Positions 47,034-57,964 are shown, counted from the stretch's first letter. The stretch: 64,000 bases of DNA from Siphonodentalium dalli (GCA_032622095.1 CP136063.1:180649956-180713955), one strand, 5' to 3'. Notes: generated by a model not told the origin, from the letters alone. A program made the numbers and translations.

Positions 47034-47057
47034 TAACAAATAATACTTGTTTCTCAC

Positions 47058-47149
47058 CTTGCTTGCTCTTCTGCTGCACTCTGATCACTTCCATTTATTA
47101 GTGACGAAAAAGAATCAGCTAAATCGTCATACAAACCAGCTGCATTACT
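47058..47149 (-). CDS. Polycystin-1/REJ-like gene, exon D
   Basis: A 92-bp exon with acceptor TTTTCCAG and strong donor GTGAGA. It begins in phase 0 and ends with two bases (AG) completed by exon E. It encodes SNAAGLYDDLADSFSSLING and SDQSAAEEQA. It continues an amphipathic helical region after exon C. Confidence 0.75.
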
Positions 47150-47850
47150 CTGGAAAATTATTAAACAATCCAAAGATATATTATTTGAATGTGTAACGGC
47201 ATGAACAAAATGTCATTACTTACCAAATTTGTCATATTTTGATCAGATCGGAATTTCAGATTTGTTTCCAGATTTTTCATCCATCTCATTATTTTCAAAA
47301 ATTCATCAGTAACATAACATGCTTTTTATAGTAAAGTATAGCCTTCTTCAGTAAAAACGAGATATAATGGTAAACTCAACAATGTTATAGTTGAGTCTGT
47401 ATTGCTGTCGCAACTGGGCTAGACACAAGAATACAAAAGGGACTCAATTCGCATCATAGGTGATACAACGTCATATGATGACATGAAATATCAAAGTATC
47501 AACACGGTGTCCCAGTGTTACATTACAGCAGACTCATAAGGAATAGAAACAATGTTGACTGCTCCGGTATAACTCATTCGTTATGCCTGAAGATAAGACA
47601 ATGTAGCCTACAAATTTGACTACAGTTTTTGTATTTGTTGGGCAACAAAAATGCAATTGTTTAGTATTTTACTGAATTCTGAGTTTGATAAGGAATAACT
47701 TCTAGAGAATAATATATCAGATAATGCGATACAATTACTTGCTATCTATGTTATAATTTACATTTCACATTTAGAATGAATTTGTTAACCTCTTTTAGAA
47801 TGAATATTTTAACCTCTTGGATACTATACCTCCATGCTGAGTAGTGAGTA

Positions 47851-48038
47851 GAGTAATGCCCTAAATAATCAACTCCTTAACCACAGCAGAATTATGGGTA
47901 ATTTTTCAGGATTTAGTCGGAAATAGTCTCAACGAGAGCTTTCCGATGAATGGCAACAAGCCATATTTCCAAATAAATCCTGAAAAATTACCCATAATTC
48001 TGCTGTGGTTAATGAGTCAATTATTTAGGGCATTACTG
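47851..48038. mobile_element. Palindromic Tc1/mariner-like MITE, copy B
   Basis: 188 bp between TA dinucleotides (47849-47850, 48039-48040). Left GAGTAATGCCCTAAATAATC (first base changed), right GATTATTTAGGGCATTACTG-type complement with one base variant. The loop is shorter than in copy A. It lies in the intron between exons C and D. Confidence 0.88.
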
Positions 48039-48370
48039 TACTCTCAGGAGCCTAATAGTGTCAGCACGATTATTAATTTTGTAGAAAATTCCCAAAGATC
48101 ACCATTATTTAGCATTGAGACATAGAGTGAAACTGCCATTACTATTATTAATTTCAGCCTAAATCCCCACCCATCACTATTATTAGTCCATCACGATTAT
48201 TAGGCACCTGAAAGTACTTAGGTGACTGAGAGTACTGAGAAAACTCAAACTAGAGTACCAATTTATAAGATATAGATATTTGATGAAGATGTTGACACTT
48301 TATAAATTATATACTGCTGAGTTTCCAAAGTATGATATTCATCTTTTGATTGATTGCATCAACACTCTAC

Positions 48371-48496
48371 CTGTGCTTCCTCGCTTAGCTCATTGGTTTT
48401 TGATGTCACATCATTCAAAACATTGGCTACTTGATTCATGGATTCTAAGGAATCAACTTCTATCAATTTGAGAGTGTCCACAAGTACTTCTCGAAG
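48371..48496 (-). CDS. Polycystin-1/REJ-like gene, exon C
   Basis: A 126-bp exon (42 codons, phase 0-0) with acceptor CACTTTCAG and donor GTAGAG. It encodes LREVLVDTLKLIEVDSLESM, then NQVANVLNDVT and ELSEEAQ. The pattern 'L...l..l..v...sle.m.qva.vL..vT....elSeeAQ' is characteristic of the region just after the REJ module in polycystin-1 and REJ proteins. It is the single most diagnostic exon for the family assignment. Confidence 0.8.
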
Positions 48497-48645
48497 CTGA
48501 AAGTGAAGAGGAATCAAAACAATGTAAAATTTCAAAAGTATAATTCGGTGACAATGTGGATAAAATAAAGTTGTAAAATGTTGCTGCATGGCCTCATGTT
48601 TTGCTCTCATGAATATGCTAATTTATTAATTAGCTATAGGTTATT

Positions 48646-48768
48646 GCCGCAATAAGTAGAAAGCTGCCCGCATCATAAGTAACAAAAGTCGGCCAATAAG
48701 TGGAAAACACAGCCAATAAGTAAAAAAGTCCACCAACAAGTAGAAAGGCAGCCAATAAGTCAATGGTA
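48646..48768. repeat. AATAAGTAGAAAG-type minisatellite
   Basis: About six imperfect units of GCCAATAAGT(A/G)(G/A)AAA in 120 bp, upstream of exon C in its intron. Confidence 0.7.
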
Positions 48769-49106
48769 ACATAAATATTGTCACACATATTTAGCTCGAT
48801 CGTATTGCAAAGAATATTGGATCGACGGAAAACAGATTACAGTTGATTTCGGATGAATTATGGACTGTCACTGTTTTTGGGAGTAAATATACGTGGATGA
48901 ACTACATGTATCCGCATCAATATTATTCCCAGCGGAAACAGACAGCTAGTACTGTGAAATCGCTGCAAGTTCTTCACAAAGTTCTCAAGAATAAACATTG
49001 CAGGAATAATTGTTAATTCAATAAAGCACACAATACTATATATCAATGTTAATATATTCATCCTGTGAAACAATTATTGCCAATGTTGCTAATTAATAAA
49101 AATACT

Positions 49107-49238
49107 TATTAATTGGTTGACCACATTGACCAGGTTATGAGGCTTCAGTCTCTTGTATTAGCATTCGGCCTGCGGCCTCAGGCCGATACGACAGACCCCG
49201 GCCTCATAACTCGGCCAATATGAAACAACCAATTAATA
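49107..49238. mobile_element. Short palindromic MITE
   Basis: Left TTATTAATTGGTTGACCACA and GGTTATGAGGC; right GCCTCATAAC and AACCAATTAATAA; the centre is GGCCTGCGGCCTCAGGCC. No target duplication is distinguishable in the AT-rich flank. Confidence 0.65.
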
Positions 49239-49304
49239 ACATATAGTAATGACACACTTTGACATGATACAATACTGTATGAGATACAATACAACAATCA
49301 ACAA

Positions 49305-49450
49305 CAAGCCTTGAAATAATGCGTCTTGTCATTTGCAGAATGAGGTCCTCAAAGGGTGAATTCAGTGACTATCCTACAGTGGGCTAGCATCAATTCAACC
49401 TCTGGGCACCTCACTCTGCTTTGGTCTCATTTTCTAGGAAGTATCTATAG
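49305..49450. mobile_element. MITE, GCAGAATGAG family, inverted copy
   Basis: Reads GCCTTGAAATAATGCGTCTT...CATTTGCAGAATGAGGTCC and ends TCATTTTCTAGGAAGTATCT, the reverse complement of 46918-47033 with internal palindromy (GTGGGCTAGCATC). Confidence 0.7.
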
Positions 49451-49564
49451 TCTCAAATTAACATTGTTTTTAGTTAATTTTCCCTTCTGTTCAGTTTCTA
49501 TATCCCCTAATTTGCAGAAGATAAAATGCATAATCAAGGTGACTAATGGGTGAACATCATAGCA

Positions 49565-49695
49565 ATTGAGGCTTAAGCAGAATGAGGTCTCCAGAGGGTA
49601 AATTTGGTGATGCTAGCCCACTGTGCAGGATAGCATCACTAAATTCACTGTCTGGGGACCTCATTCTGCAAATGACAGACACACTATTTCAAGGC
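49565..49695. mobile_element. MITE, GCAGAATGAG family, third copy
   Basis: AAGCAGAATGAGGTCTCCAG and its complement CTGGGGACCTCATTCTGC enclose GTGATGCTAGCCCAC/GATAGCATCAC. It ends ACACTATTTCAAGGC. It is about 115 bp from the previous copy. Confidence 0.7.
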
Positions 49696-50192
49696 AAGTC
49701 AACAATATGATATGTAAAGGCCTATGGAGATGGTGTCGTGAGTGTTGCATCATCCACGATTACTGCATATGACAATGAATCAGAACAAAGATAAAATCAT
49801 TGAATCATTAACATGGTGCGCGTCACAAAAGCATCAAACGCAAGAATAAGAATGATCGAGACCTAATTCAACGAGGCTTGAAGTTTCCATAATTTTTTAT
49901 TATGGAGAGTAACAGACTCGGAGATGCAGAACTAGATCTAACCCAGGGTTTCCACTAGGGGTTGGGGGAATGTGGCCGTATTTGGGAATCACATACCAGG
50001 CGCCCTGTGGGGAGAAAATTTTGATGTTTATCACTGGAAAGTAGCCATTTCCTTGCATTTGAGACAACAAGCAGGAACATTCAAGCTTTGTATAGAAACG
50101 GATAGCATATAAAGGCCATCAGGCAGCTAGGGTGGGAATGGTGGTCCACTGCTATGTACAGCAGGCATTAGCTACACTTCTCTCATCTTTGG

Positions 50193-50582
50193 ATGCGGAG
50201 AATGCAGATGTGGAGACTTTGTATGGCCCAAGTGAAGGACATATTTCAGATATCCTCACACGCTTTTTTCCATATCATTCGCCGTGCTCTCGCATCCTCT
50301 GACACGGGGCTATACGAGTCAGAGGCTAGCGGTCAACTGACTAACTTGCCGGTCACTGGAGAAGGGGTATTTGGCAAAGAACTGGAGCTCATGCTTAAAG
50401 CTAGAAAGGAGCATAAAAAGCAGATAGATGACTTGTTAGCAGACACAAAAGCTGGGAAGCGGAAAAGAGGCGCCCACAGGCTCTTCTCAATCTCAACCGA
50501 AACGCACCTTTCGAGGAAAGAACTCGACGTCATCAGTTGCAAATGCGGGTCGACCGTTCCGGATCCCGATCATACATGCTAA
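50193..50582 (+). pseudogene. Gag-like 5' frame of DIRS element 1
   Basis: A 129-codon open segment directly upstream of the DIRS reverse transcriptase. It is lysine/arginine-rich at its end (KAGKRKRGAHR) with a charged coiled-coil-like stretch (ELMLKARKEHKKQIDDLLAD). The position matches the first, poorly conserved ORF of DIRS elements. It is truncated at the N-terminus relative to typical gag proteins. Confidence 0.5.
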
Positions 50583-50739
50583 CGAGGATCGTTCCCGGAG
50601 TCAGTCTTCTGGAGCATATTCGGAAGCCGGGTACAGACAAAGATCTTCTCTTCAAGATCCTTCTTTTCGTGTCAAGCCACACTATGAGTGAGGGACACGG
50701 GGAAGAGGACGTCGCGGGAGGAGCATGTGACTATGTAAG

Positions 50740-51655
50740 TATCCCATCTCATTTGCCAAACGTACCCGTAGGGGGGCGTCTATCACATTCAAGTTTCACA
50801 GTCTTCCAAAATTCTTGGGCATGAAGGAAACCACAGTCACACACGGTCAATGTCAGTTGATTCAGAGCGAAATCATAACAGTTCTTCGAAAGAAAGCTAT
50901 CGAGATAGTCCCAGTAGACCAATGTCTACAGGGGTTTTACAGTACAATCTTTTTGGTCCCCAAAAAGAATGGAAAATTAAGGCCAGTGATAAACTTGAAA
51001 CCATTGAACCAATTCATTGTAAAGATGCGGTTCAAAATGGACACCTTGACATCGGTTCTGGCTCCAGCCAAACAAGGCGACTATGCTTTTTCGATCGATT
51101 TGGAAGATGCGTACTTCCATCTGAAAATACACAAGGCACATCGCCAATATCTTCGATTCCGGTTTCAAGGCATTTCATACCAGTTTCGCAGCCTATGCTT
51201 CGGGGCAACGTCAAGCCTGCGAATTTTCACAAAAGTGACGTCAGTGGTTGTGGCATTTCTTCATGCTCTGGGAATTCAGGTATGTCACTTTCTAGACGAT
51301 TGGATGTTTCTCGAAAAGGGCTCCTGGAAGCCAGGACAATGGTCCTAGATACAAATGCCAGTCTGGGGTTTTTGGTCAATCTCGAAAAGTCCAATTTGGC
51401 ACCAACACAGACAATAGTATACCTCGGATGCCAATTCAATCTCCAACGGGGTGTCGTTTACCCAACACAGGAGTGTATGTTGGGGCTCAGAAAGCTTGTC
51501 CCAGGGTTTCACCCTCCATCCAGAACAGCTCGGGATTTCCTATCATTACTCTGGACAATGGCATCAAACATAGAGAGCTCATACCAAACGCACAGCTTTT
51601 TATGAGGCCAATTCAAACTTATCTACTCTCCCATTGGTCTCCAAGGCGATGAGTC
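50740..51655 (+). pseudogene. DIRS element 1 reverse transcriptase (frameshifted)
   Basis: Starts near VPVGGRLSHSS (50764) and continues in a second frame with FLVPKKNGKLRPVINLKPLN, motif A DLEDAYFHLKI, FGATSSLRIFTKV and the catalytic HFLDDWMF. It then shifts frame at about 51320 to LGFLVNLEKSNL, YLGCQFNL and ARDFLSLLWTMASNIE, and again at about 51580 to FMRPIQTYLLSHW. Motifs and order are those of DIRS1-type retrotransposons. The catalytic aspartates survive, but at least three frame changes prevent a single product. The element is oriented opposite to the host polycystin-like gene and lies in the intron between exons B and C. Confidence 0.9.
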
Positions 51656-51686
51656 TTGTCATTCGATACCAGTAACTCCAGATTTA

Positions 51687-52330
51687 ATGCGTCACCTTCA
51701 ATGGTGGGTATTCGATTGCAATGTCCTCAAGGGCAGATCGCTTACGCCCCCTCTCAATTGGGTCACGATAACTACAGACGCCAGCAGCTCCAGAGGGTGG
51801 GGTGGAACCTTGGGCAGTCAGATGGTTCAGGGTGTGTGGTCCCCTTTCCAAAGGTTACAACGCATCACCTGTCTCGAAATGGAAGCTGTTATTCAGACAT
51901 TAAACAGTTTTCTTCCACAGTTGAAAGGGCAAAATGTGCAGGTTCGGTCAGACAATACCAGTCACTCAATACATAAACAAGCAGGGCGGGACAAGATCTC
52001 AGACACTATGTCGACTAACCCACGAATTGTGGGGGTGGCCTTGGCAAACCGCATCACACTGAAAGCTGCTTTCATTCGGGGGAAAGACAACTACCTGGCA
52101 GATCATTGGAGTCGTCATCAGGTAGACCCACATAAATGGTCCCTCAATCACCTTGTCGTTCAAAGGCTATTCCAAAGGTGGGGTCATCCAGTGATAGATA
52201 TGTTTGCGACGGACCTGAACAAACAGGTACCGAGGTTTTGCTCCTGGATACCACTGGCAGGGGCGACCGCGCGAGACGCGTTCTCAATTCAATGGGCGAA
52301 TCTATACATGTACGCCTTCCCACCCGTCCC
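51687..52330 (+). pseudogene. DIRS element 1 RNase H domain and connection
   Basis: The motifs ITTDASSSRGWGG, LEMEAV and VRSDNTS match the RNase H of DIRS elements. Immediately after this the frame slips: YINKQGGTRSQTLCRL is readable in another frame at 51967-52015. The first frame resumes with FIRGKDNYLADHWSRHQVDP and RWGHPVIDMFAT, so compensating indels exist. The following region overlaps the recombinase frame, as in DIRS elements. Confidence 0.88.
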
Positions 52331-52479
52331 ATTGATCGCACGTTGTCTCCATCACATGGAACAATTTTGGTGCACGATGATTCTCATCGCACCGTTCCGG
52401 CCCCGTCAGGGTTTGTTTCCACAGTTACTCAACCTGCTGGTGGATATTCCCCTCAGACTCCCTGTAGACGGGTCTCTCC

Positions 52480-53506
52480 TCAGTCAGGGCAAGGGGTTAC
52501 TGCTACATCCTCACCCCGAGGATCTTCACCTGATAGCATGGCTGATATCGACCAATGTTTCGCGGCAAAGGGCTTTTCAATTGAGGCTCGAGACTTACTT
52601 GCCGCATCATGGCGACCGGGGACTCGACGGGATTACGCCTGTAAATTTAGGCACTTCAATAGTTGGTGTCGTGAACAACATGTTAGTCCCTCTAGCGTGG
52701 CTTTGAAAGACTGTGCAGATTTTCTGTCACATCTTTTTCATAAAGGGTTATCATATTCGACTATTACCGGATATCGGTCTATGCTATCCGCCACTATACC
52801 GCCAATAGATAATGTTTTAGTTGGTAAACATCCCGATATCATACGTATGTTGCGAGGTGTCTTTAACATGTGCCCACCGGTTAAGAAATTAGCACCTTCA
52901 TGGTATCTTCCTTTCATTTTAGAATGTCTGAAACAACAGCCTTTCGAACCTCTGGAGGACGCTCCCATGAAGATGGTCACATGGAAAACTGTACTGTTGA
53001 TGGCGATCACTTCATTTCGACGCTGTAGTGACTTGAACGCGCTCCAGTTGGGTGAAGGGTACATCAATATTCAAACACAGGGAGTAACATTTCGTAGATC
53101 TGGACTGGCGAAACAAGATCGACCGGGACACTATTCACAGTCTATCTTCATACCTGCTTTTACGGAGTGCCCCGAGTTGGATCCTAAACGGACTCTGGTT
53201 CGGTACTTACAAGTGACATCAGAGTGGCGACAAGAGGCCCCCTCAGAAGGTAATCAAGTGTCGCTGTTTCTGGGGCTTAATAAACCTCACCGTGCAGTTT
53301 CGAGTTCCACTCGCTCACTCTGGATTGTGCAATGCATCAAGTTTTGTTACCAGTTGCATAAACAGTTGGTTCCCAGTGTGCAAGAATATTCCACCCGAAG
53401 TCTCGGGCCATCATGGGCCCTGTTCAATGGGGTGTCATTACCAGAAGTTTTAGAGGCTGCTGAATGGTCTCAGGAGACCACGTTTATAAAGCATTACATG
53501 AAATAA
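52480..53506 (+). pseudogene. DIRS element 1 tyrosine recombinase, active-site His changed
   Basis: The open frame (52136-53506, homology from about 52480) includes SWRPGTRRDYACKFRHFNSW, FLSHLFHKGLSYSTITGYRS, AITSFRRCSDLNAL (first Arg), GVTFRRSGLAKQ and the C-terminal EYSTRSLGPSWALF...FIKHYMK. It aligns with the DIRS tyrosine recombinases that insert the circular cDNA. The expected H-x-x-R motif reads YSTR: the codon at 53387-53389 is TAT where CAT is expected. The Arg and the terminal Tyr (FIKHY) remain. The frame is otherwise intact for over 300 codons. It is probably inactive, but recently so. Confidence 0.9.
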
Positions 53507-53939
53507 GTTTGGCTGTCCTTTCGAGAGGAAAGGACATTTAGTTTTGAAAACTGTTCCCAGATTCTATGAGTTTGGTTTCTATATTTGTCCGCAGTAAAGA
53601 CAAATTTGGAGGGACAGGATGTTTTTTGCTTCCTTTAATTGGCGAGTTCTTCAAGTAAAGATACAATGTAAGCCAGAAAGCCAGGATTGTGCTTATAAAT
53701 GATGTATATATGCGGGATATCTTTGGATACTGCTGTAAATGAAAGATGATTCATATGGTTGCATGGTGGTTCCAAGAAACTCATGAGACGTCATGGGCAA
53801 CGGGCCAGACAACAGAATAAGTCCTCTTGGTGAGTAGAGATATAAAAGTTTATAGTGCTCTGTTATACCCACCTCCTCAGGCATGCTGTGTAATCTGTGA
53901 TATTCCTATCGTATTAATAATTAATACAACATTTACGAT

Positions 53940-54260
53940 ATAAAAATGAGAAATTTGAGTTCTCAAATTATAGTTTTATAAGTAAATGGAAGTATTAATA
54001 ATTAATAACCCTCCCTCTTCCCCGCTAGGGAACAGGATGTGTTTGGGTTTATGGCGAGTTATTCGATTCGCCAGGTAGGAAGTGATGAGATCAGCTGACC
54101 TGGCGCGCATGCGCACTAAGGGGCCAAATTTTGCGGGATTTCACCGCAATGAAAAGGGCGAGTTTTTCGGACCAGAAAGAGTATTCCTATCGTATTAATA
54201 ATTAATACTTCCATGTACTTATAAAACTATAATTTGAGAACTCAAATTTCTCATTTTGTT
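53940..54260. repeat. DIRS-type terminal inverted-repeat block behind element 1
   Basis: AAAAATGAGAAATTTGAGTT...GGAAGTATTAATAATTAATA (53944-54008) and its complement (about 54192-54258) enclose AGGGAACAGGATGTGTTTGG and GGCGAGTTATTCG. The latter resemble GGGACAGGATGTTTTTTGC and GGCGAGTTCTTC just after the recombinase (53610-53655). An inverted terminal repeat plus internal complementary region is the DIRS layout. TTCCTATCGTATTAATAATT also occurs as a direct repeat at 53902 and 54194. Confidence 0.65.
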
Positions 54261-54775
54261 TTCAAATAATTTTGGTGTCCCTCTAAAACATTAAAATGAA
54301 ATTAAACAAATACATTGAAAATTCAATATAAAACAAAATAGCATCTTTCATGTCACACTTAATTCTAATTCAAACATAACATTTTATACACTGGAATGTA
54401 ATTAAAAAGTAAAATAGGTTTCGTAAAAATAGGCCAGGAACCCTGAATACATGGAGAGTACCTACAGTTTTTTTTGAATATCAGGAGCATCTGGAAAGAA
54501 ATATAAAATTTTCACGAGCAGCTGCAGGTATTCTTTTTATTATATGTGCCTTATTAATGCTCAAGGTTGCTAAATTATGCGACATGTACGGTATGTACTG
54601 GGCGTATTGATTCCTGCTCACTTGAATAGCCGGCAAACTACATTGAAATAACGAAAGCTACAGTGAAATAATGAAAACGTATTTCACTGTGGCTTCTAAT
54701 AGATACATACGACAATCCAACGTTTCAGTAATTTTCTGCTATTTTATAGGCAAGCATATAATAAATCTTGAATAC

Positions 54776-54861
54776 CTGCTTCTTTTTCTTGTCGTGTTCT
54801 TCAGATTCAACTGCATCACTATTCAGTCCTAATGTTATTTCAGTCAGTAGATTAGTCGCAG
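54776..54861 (-). CDS. Polycystin-1/REJ-like gene, exon B
   Basis: An 86-bp exon with acceptor CTCGATCAG and donor GTATTC. Its two leading bases complete an Ala codon with the single G left by exon A. It encodes ATNLLTEITLGLNSDAVESE and ends with a basic run EHDKKKKQ in phase 0, joining exon C. It is the smallest exon found. Confidence 0.7.
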
Positions 54862-54894
54862 CTGATCGAGAATAGAAAATGAATTATTACTGAG

Positions 54895-55085
54895 TTATCT
54901 TAACCTATTCTATACTAAACACTCATTGATGAGCACTTATCCCTTAGGAAATGTTCAGATAATAAGTTATTATAGGTCGTTTGTTGAACTTATTATCTGA
55001 ACATTTCCCTTCAGATGAATAATACTATAATAGACCATTCTAATGTATACTTTTATATAATAACTGAGTTTAGAAATGGTTAAAT
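54895..55085. mobile_element. Foldback MITE, GTTTGTTGAACTTATTATCTG family
   Basis: Inverted halves around GTCGTTTGTTGAACTTATT: AGGAAATGTTCAGATAATAAG is followed by CTTATTATCTGAACATTTCC. The flanks carry CATTCTAATGTATACTTTTA also seen near 33160 and 42060. It begins about 30 bp beyond exon B. Confidence 0.7.
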
Positions 55086-55155
55086 CAAATAGAGTCACTA
55101 TCTAAATGGTTGACCAGCAGGGAATTCCATGTGTTGCCAATATTGGTCAAGTATA

Positions 55156-55321
55156 CAGTAATGCCCTAAATAATCGACTCCTTAACCACAGCAGAACTAT
55201 GGGTAACTTTTCAGGATTTAGTTCCTTGTTGCCATTTTCATCAGCATATTTCCGACTAAATCCTGAAAAGTTACCCATAATTCTGCTGTGGTTAAGGAGT
55301 CGATTATTTAGGGCATTACTG
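55156..55321. mobile_element. Palindromic Tc1/mariner-like MITE, copy C
   Basis: 166 bp, CAGTAATGCCCTAAATAATC to its complement, with TA on both sides (55154-55155, 55322-55323). The central part is shorter than in copy A and partly scrambled. Confidence 0.9.
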
Positions 55322-55484
55322 TATTTGTGTCAAGTTTAGTCATGTTGGTGGTCAGATGCACGCTTAGTTTTCCTTGAGTACCCCATCTACGAAATGTAAG
55401 TTGGGTACCAGTTGAGATGGTTTCACCACTTAAGGCTCTTCAGAGGGAAAATGCCTCATGACAAATTTTATGATGTGGCTTGTT

Positions 55485-55540
55485 AGATGTTGCTTTGTCT
55501 GTCGGTATCAAATTATCTAGGACTGTACTCCTATCTTTAT
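55485..55540 (-). pseudogene. Relic duplicate of polycystin-like exon A
   Basis: The minus strand reads STVLDNLIPTDKATS against STVLDDLIQTGNTS in exon A, and the DNA is similar over about 46 bp, including sequence past the exon edge. The duplicate lacks the donor GT (AACAAG replaces it) and the upstream half, so it cannot be spliced as a normal exon. It lies 2.3 kb downstream of exon A in the same orientation. Confidence 0.6.
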
Positions 55541-55604
55541 TACTATAAGAATGACAGGTTTATAAGCGCTCTTTATTACTTTGTGGTGTGTGTCAACAAA
55601 GTCA

Positions 55605-56712
55605 CCCATGCATCGCGAAAATCCACAACAATCAGCATCATTCGTATCACACAGGCATCGCGAAAATCCACAAAATCACCATCACTCGTATCACACAGGC
55701 ATCACAAAAAATCCACAATCATTCATATCACACAGGCATCGCGAAAAATCTACAAAATCACAATCATTCATATCACACAGGCATGACAGAAATCTACAAA
55801 ATCACAATCATTCATATCACACAGGCATCACAAAAATCTACAAAATCACAATCATTCATATCACACAGGCATCACAAAAATCTACAAAATCACCATCATT
55901 CGTATCACAAAGGCATCGCGAATATCCACAATCATTCGCATCACACAGGCATCGCGAATATCCACAATCATTCGCATCACACAGGCATCACAAAATCCAC
56001 AAAATCACCATTATTCCTATCACACAGGCATCGCGAAAACCCACAATCATTCGTATCACACAGGCATAGCGAAAATCCACAATCATTCGTATCACACAGG
56101 CATCGCGAAAATCCACAAAATCACAATCGTTCGCATCACAAAAATCCACAATCATTCATATCACACAGGCATCGCAAAAATCCACAAATTCACCATAATT
56201 CGTATGACATTCGAAAATCCACAAAATCACCATTATTCGTACTACACACACAGCCATCGTGAAAATCCATAAAATCAACATTACTTGTGTCACACAGGCA
56301 TCGTGATAATCCACAAAATCACAATCATTCGTATCACACAGGCATCGCAAAAATCCACAAAATCACCATCAATCGTATCACACAGGCATCGTGAAAAATC
56401 CACAATCATTCGTATCACGCAGGCATCGCGAAAATCCACAAAATCACAATCATTCGTATCACACAGGCATCATGAATATCCACAAAATCACCATTATTCG
56501 TATCACACATGCATCGTGAAAATCCACAAAATCACCATTATTCATATCACACAGGCATCGCGAGAAATCAACAATCATTCGTATCACACAGGCATCGCGA
56601 AAATTCACAAAATCACAATCATTCTTATCACACAGGCATCGTGAAAATCCACAAAATCACCCATGCATTCGTATCACACAGGCATTGCGAAAATCCACAA
56701 AATCACCCATAA
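55605..56712. repeat. 44-bp minisatellite array, about 26 copies
   Basis: Consensus unit CATCGCGAAAATCCACAAAA followed by TCACAATCATTCGTATCACA and CAGG (44 bp). A 36-bp variant lacks the AAAATCAC segment (for example 55913-55985). Long frames such as 55588-56262 (224 codons, His/Ser/Asn-rich) are products of the array, not genes, as all three frames stay open in places. It lies in the intron between exons A and B. Confidence 0.93.
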
Positions 56713-57119
56713 GTAATATTGAAAACGATCATTATTATCTAGTGCTTTTGGGTGATGGAAGCATGGATGCTCTTTATAAAAGGTGATCAATGGACCACCA
56801 AAAGTCGACTCCAGATTCCCAAGTCGATTAGTTGCATATATATATATATTAAATTGAGCATGCACTGTGTTTTAAGGGAACAATGGTACAATACAATATA
56901 CCAACAGCAGCAAGGACAGTGTTAAATGTTGAAACAAAAGCCACGCTATTTAGTAGAATTACTTACACAAACACCAGTTATGAAATCGACAATGTCACTG
57001 TAGCACCGGACACTGGTTTCCTTCTTCCGATCATAATACCCATGAAAAATGGGAACTGCAGTTATCTCGCAGTGATTTTATGATACTGAATAGCTATGTA
57101 GTAAATTGGAAGTTTTCCA

Positions 57120-57207
57120 TGGGAATGGGGATTGTCGATTAGTCGATTTCGACTCGATTTCTGAGTCGATTAGTCAACTACGAAAAACCCTAGTCGTTTC
57201 AACACTA
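57120..57207 (-). mobile_element. hAT terminal fragment
   Basis: Reading the minus strand, TAGTGTTGAAACGACTAGGG begins at 57207, followed by TTTTTCGTAGTTGACTAATC and repeated GACTAATCGAC/GAGTCGAAATCG motifs, a familiar hAT-type terminus with subterminal repeats. The opposite end may lie near 56740 (TAGTGCTTTTGG), but it is diverged and no matching 8-bp duplication is seen. Confidence 0.45.
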
Positions 57208-57560
57208 GACAGGTGTAATATTGCGCCCATAATATAATTGTAAGTTGTTTTTTCTTGAATAAAATGTGGGAGAGTCCTGTGTTCAGTTACACTTTCATAA
57301 TACCCATAATTGAACTGAGACGGGAAAGGATCTAAATAAACCTTAAAAAAGTTCAATATTGAATCAATGAATACAGTCACCATAAGCATTTTGACAGAGC
57401 AACGTTCCCTGAATGAGTGTATGTGAGTGTTAATACGGCCTTTGGGGAAAGCTTTCAATCTCAGGTTTTGTTTGACCAGTCGGTATGAAATTTGAGCTAT
57501 GGTCTTTCATGAAACACTTTAGGACATATGAGATAGGTGTGACAGAGTTACAGATGATGG

Positions 57561-57562
<2 letters not shown>

Positions 57563-57593
<31 letters not shown>
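57563..57593. repeat. (TA)n microsatellite
   Basis: About 15 TA units between TTTTA and CCAGGGG. Confidence 0.9.
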
Positions 57594-57596
<3 letters not shown>

Positions 57597-57858
57597 AGGG
57601 GATTGGCCATCAAAAATGGCAGGTCTATAGAGTTTTGTCAGTTTACTGATGCAAGCAGCATAACTCTATCATATATCTGTCATGTCGTATTCTAATATGT
57701 GTCAGATTGTATGTTCCAAATTTGGGCTACATTGGACGCATGGTTGAAAAGGTGACCAAGTTACACTTACACACCAAAAAAGTGACCGCGAGTTACACTT
57801 ACACACACAGACCGACAGATGACAGGTTTTATTCATGTAGATTATAACTATTAGATAC

Positions 57859-57964
57859 CTGATGTGTTGCCTGTCTGTATCAAATCATCCAGGACTGTAC
57901 TGCTAACATTTAGAAGGATATTCTCTGCTGCAGCCAACTTCTCATTGAAGGCAGTAGTCACCGT
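57859..57964 (-). CDS. Polycystin-1/REJ-like gene, exon A (most 5' found)
   Basis: A 106-bp exon with acceptor TTGACTACAG and donor GTATCT. It begins in phase 0 and ends with one base completed by exon B. It encodes TVTTAFNEKLAAAENILLNV, then SSTVLDDLIQTGNTS. Together with exons B-G it gives about 289 contiguous residues, consistent across six splice junctions. Upstream exons (expected to carry REJ, PKD and perhaps lectin domains) were not found between 58 kb and the window end, where a DIRS element occupies most of the sequence. Confidence 0.75.

Noticed and set aside
55588-56262. 224-codon His/Ser-rich open frame
   Set aside because: It is the 44-bp minisatellite read in one frame; other frames across the same array are also open.
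55605-56712. CRISPR-like array (regular short repeats)
   Set aside because: The units are contiguous tandem repeats without unique spacers, and the genome is eukaryotic.
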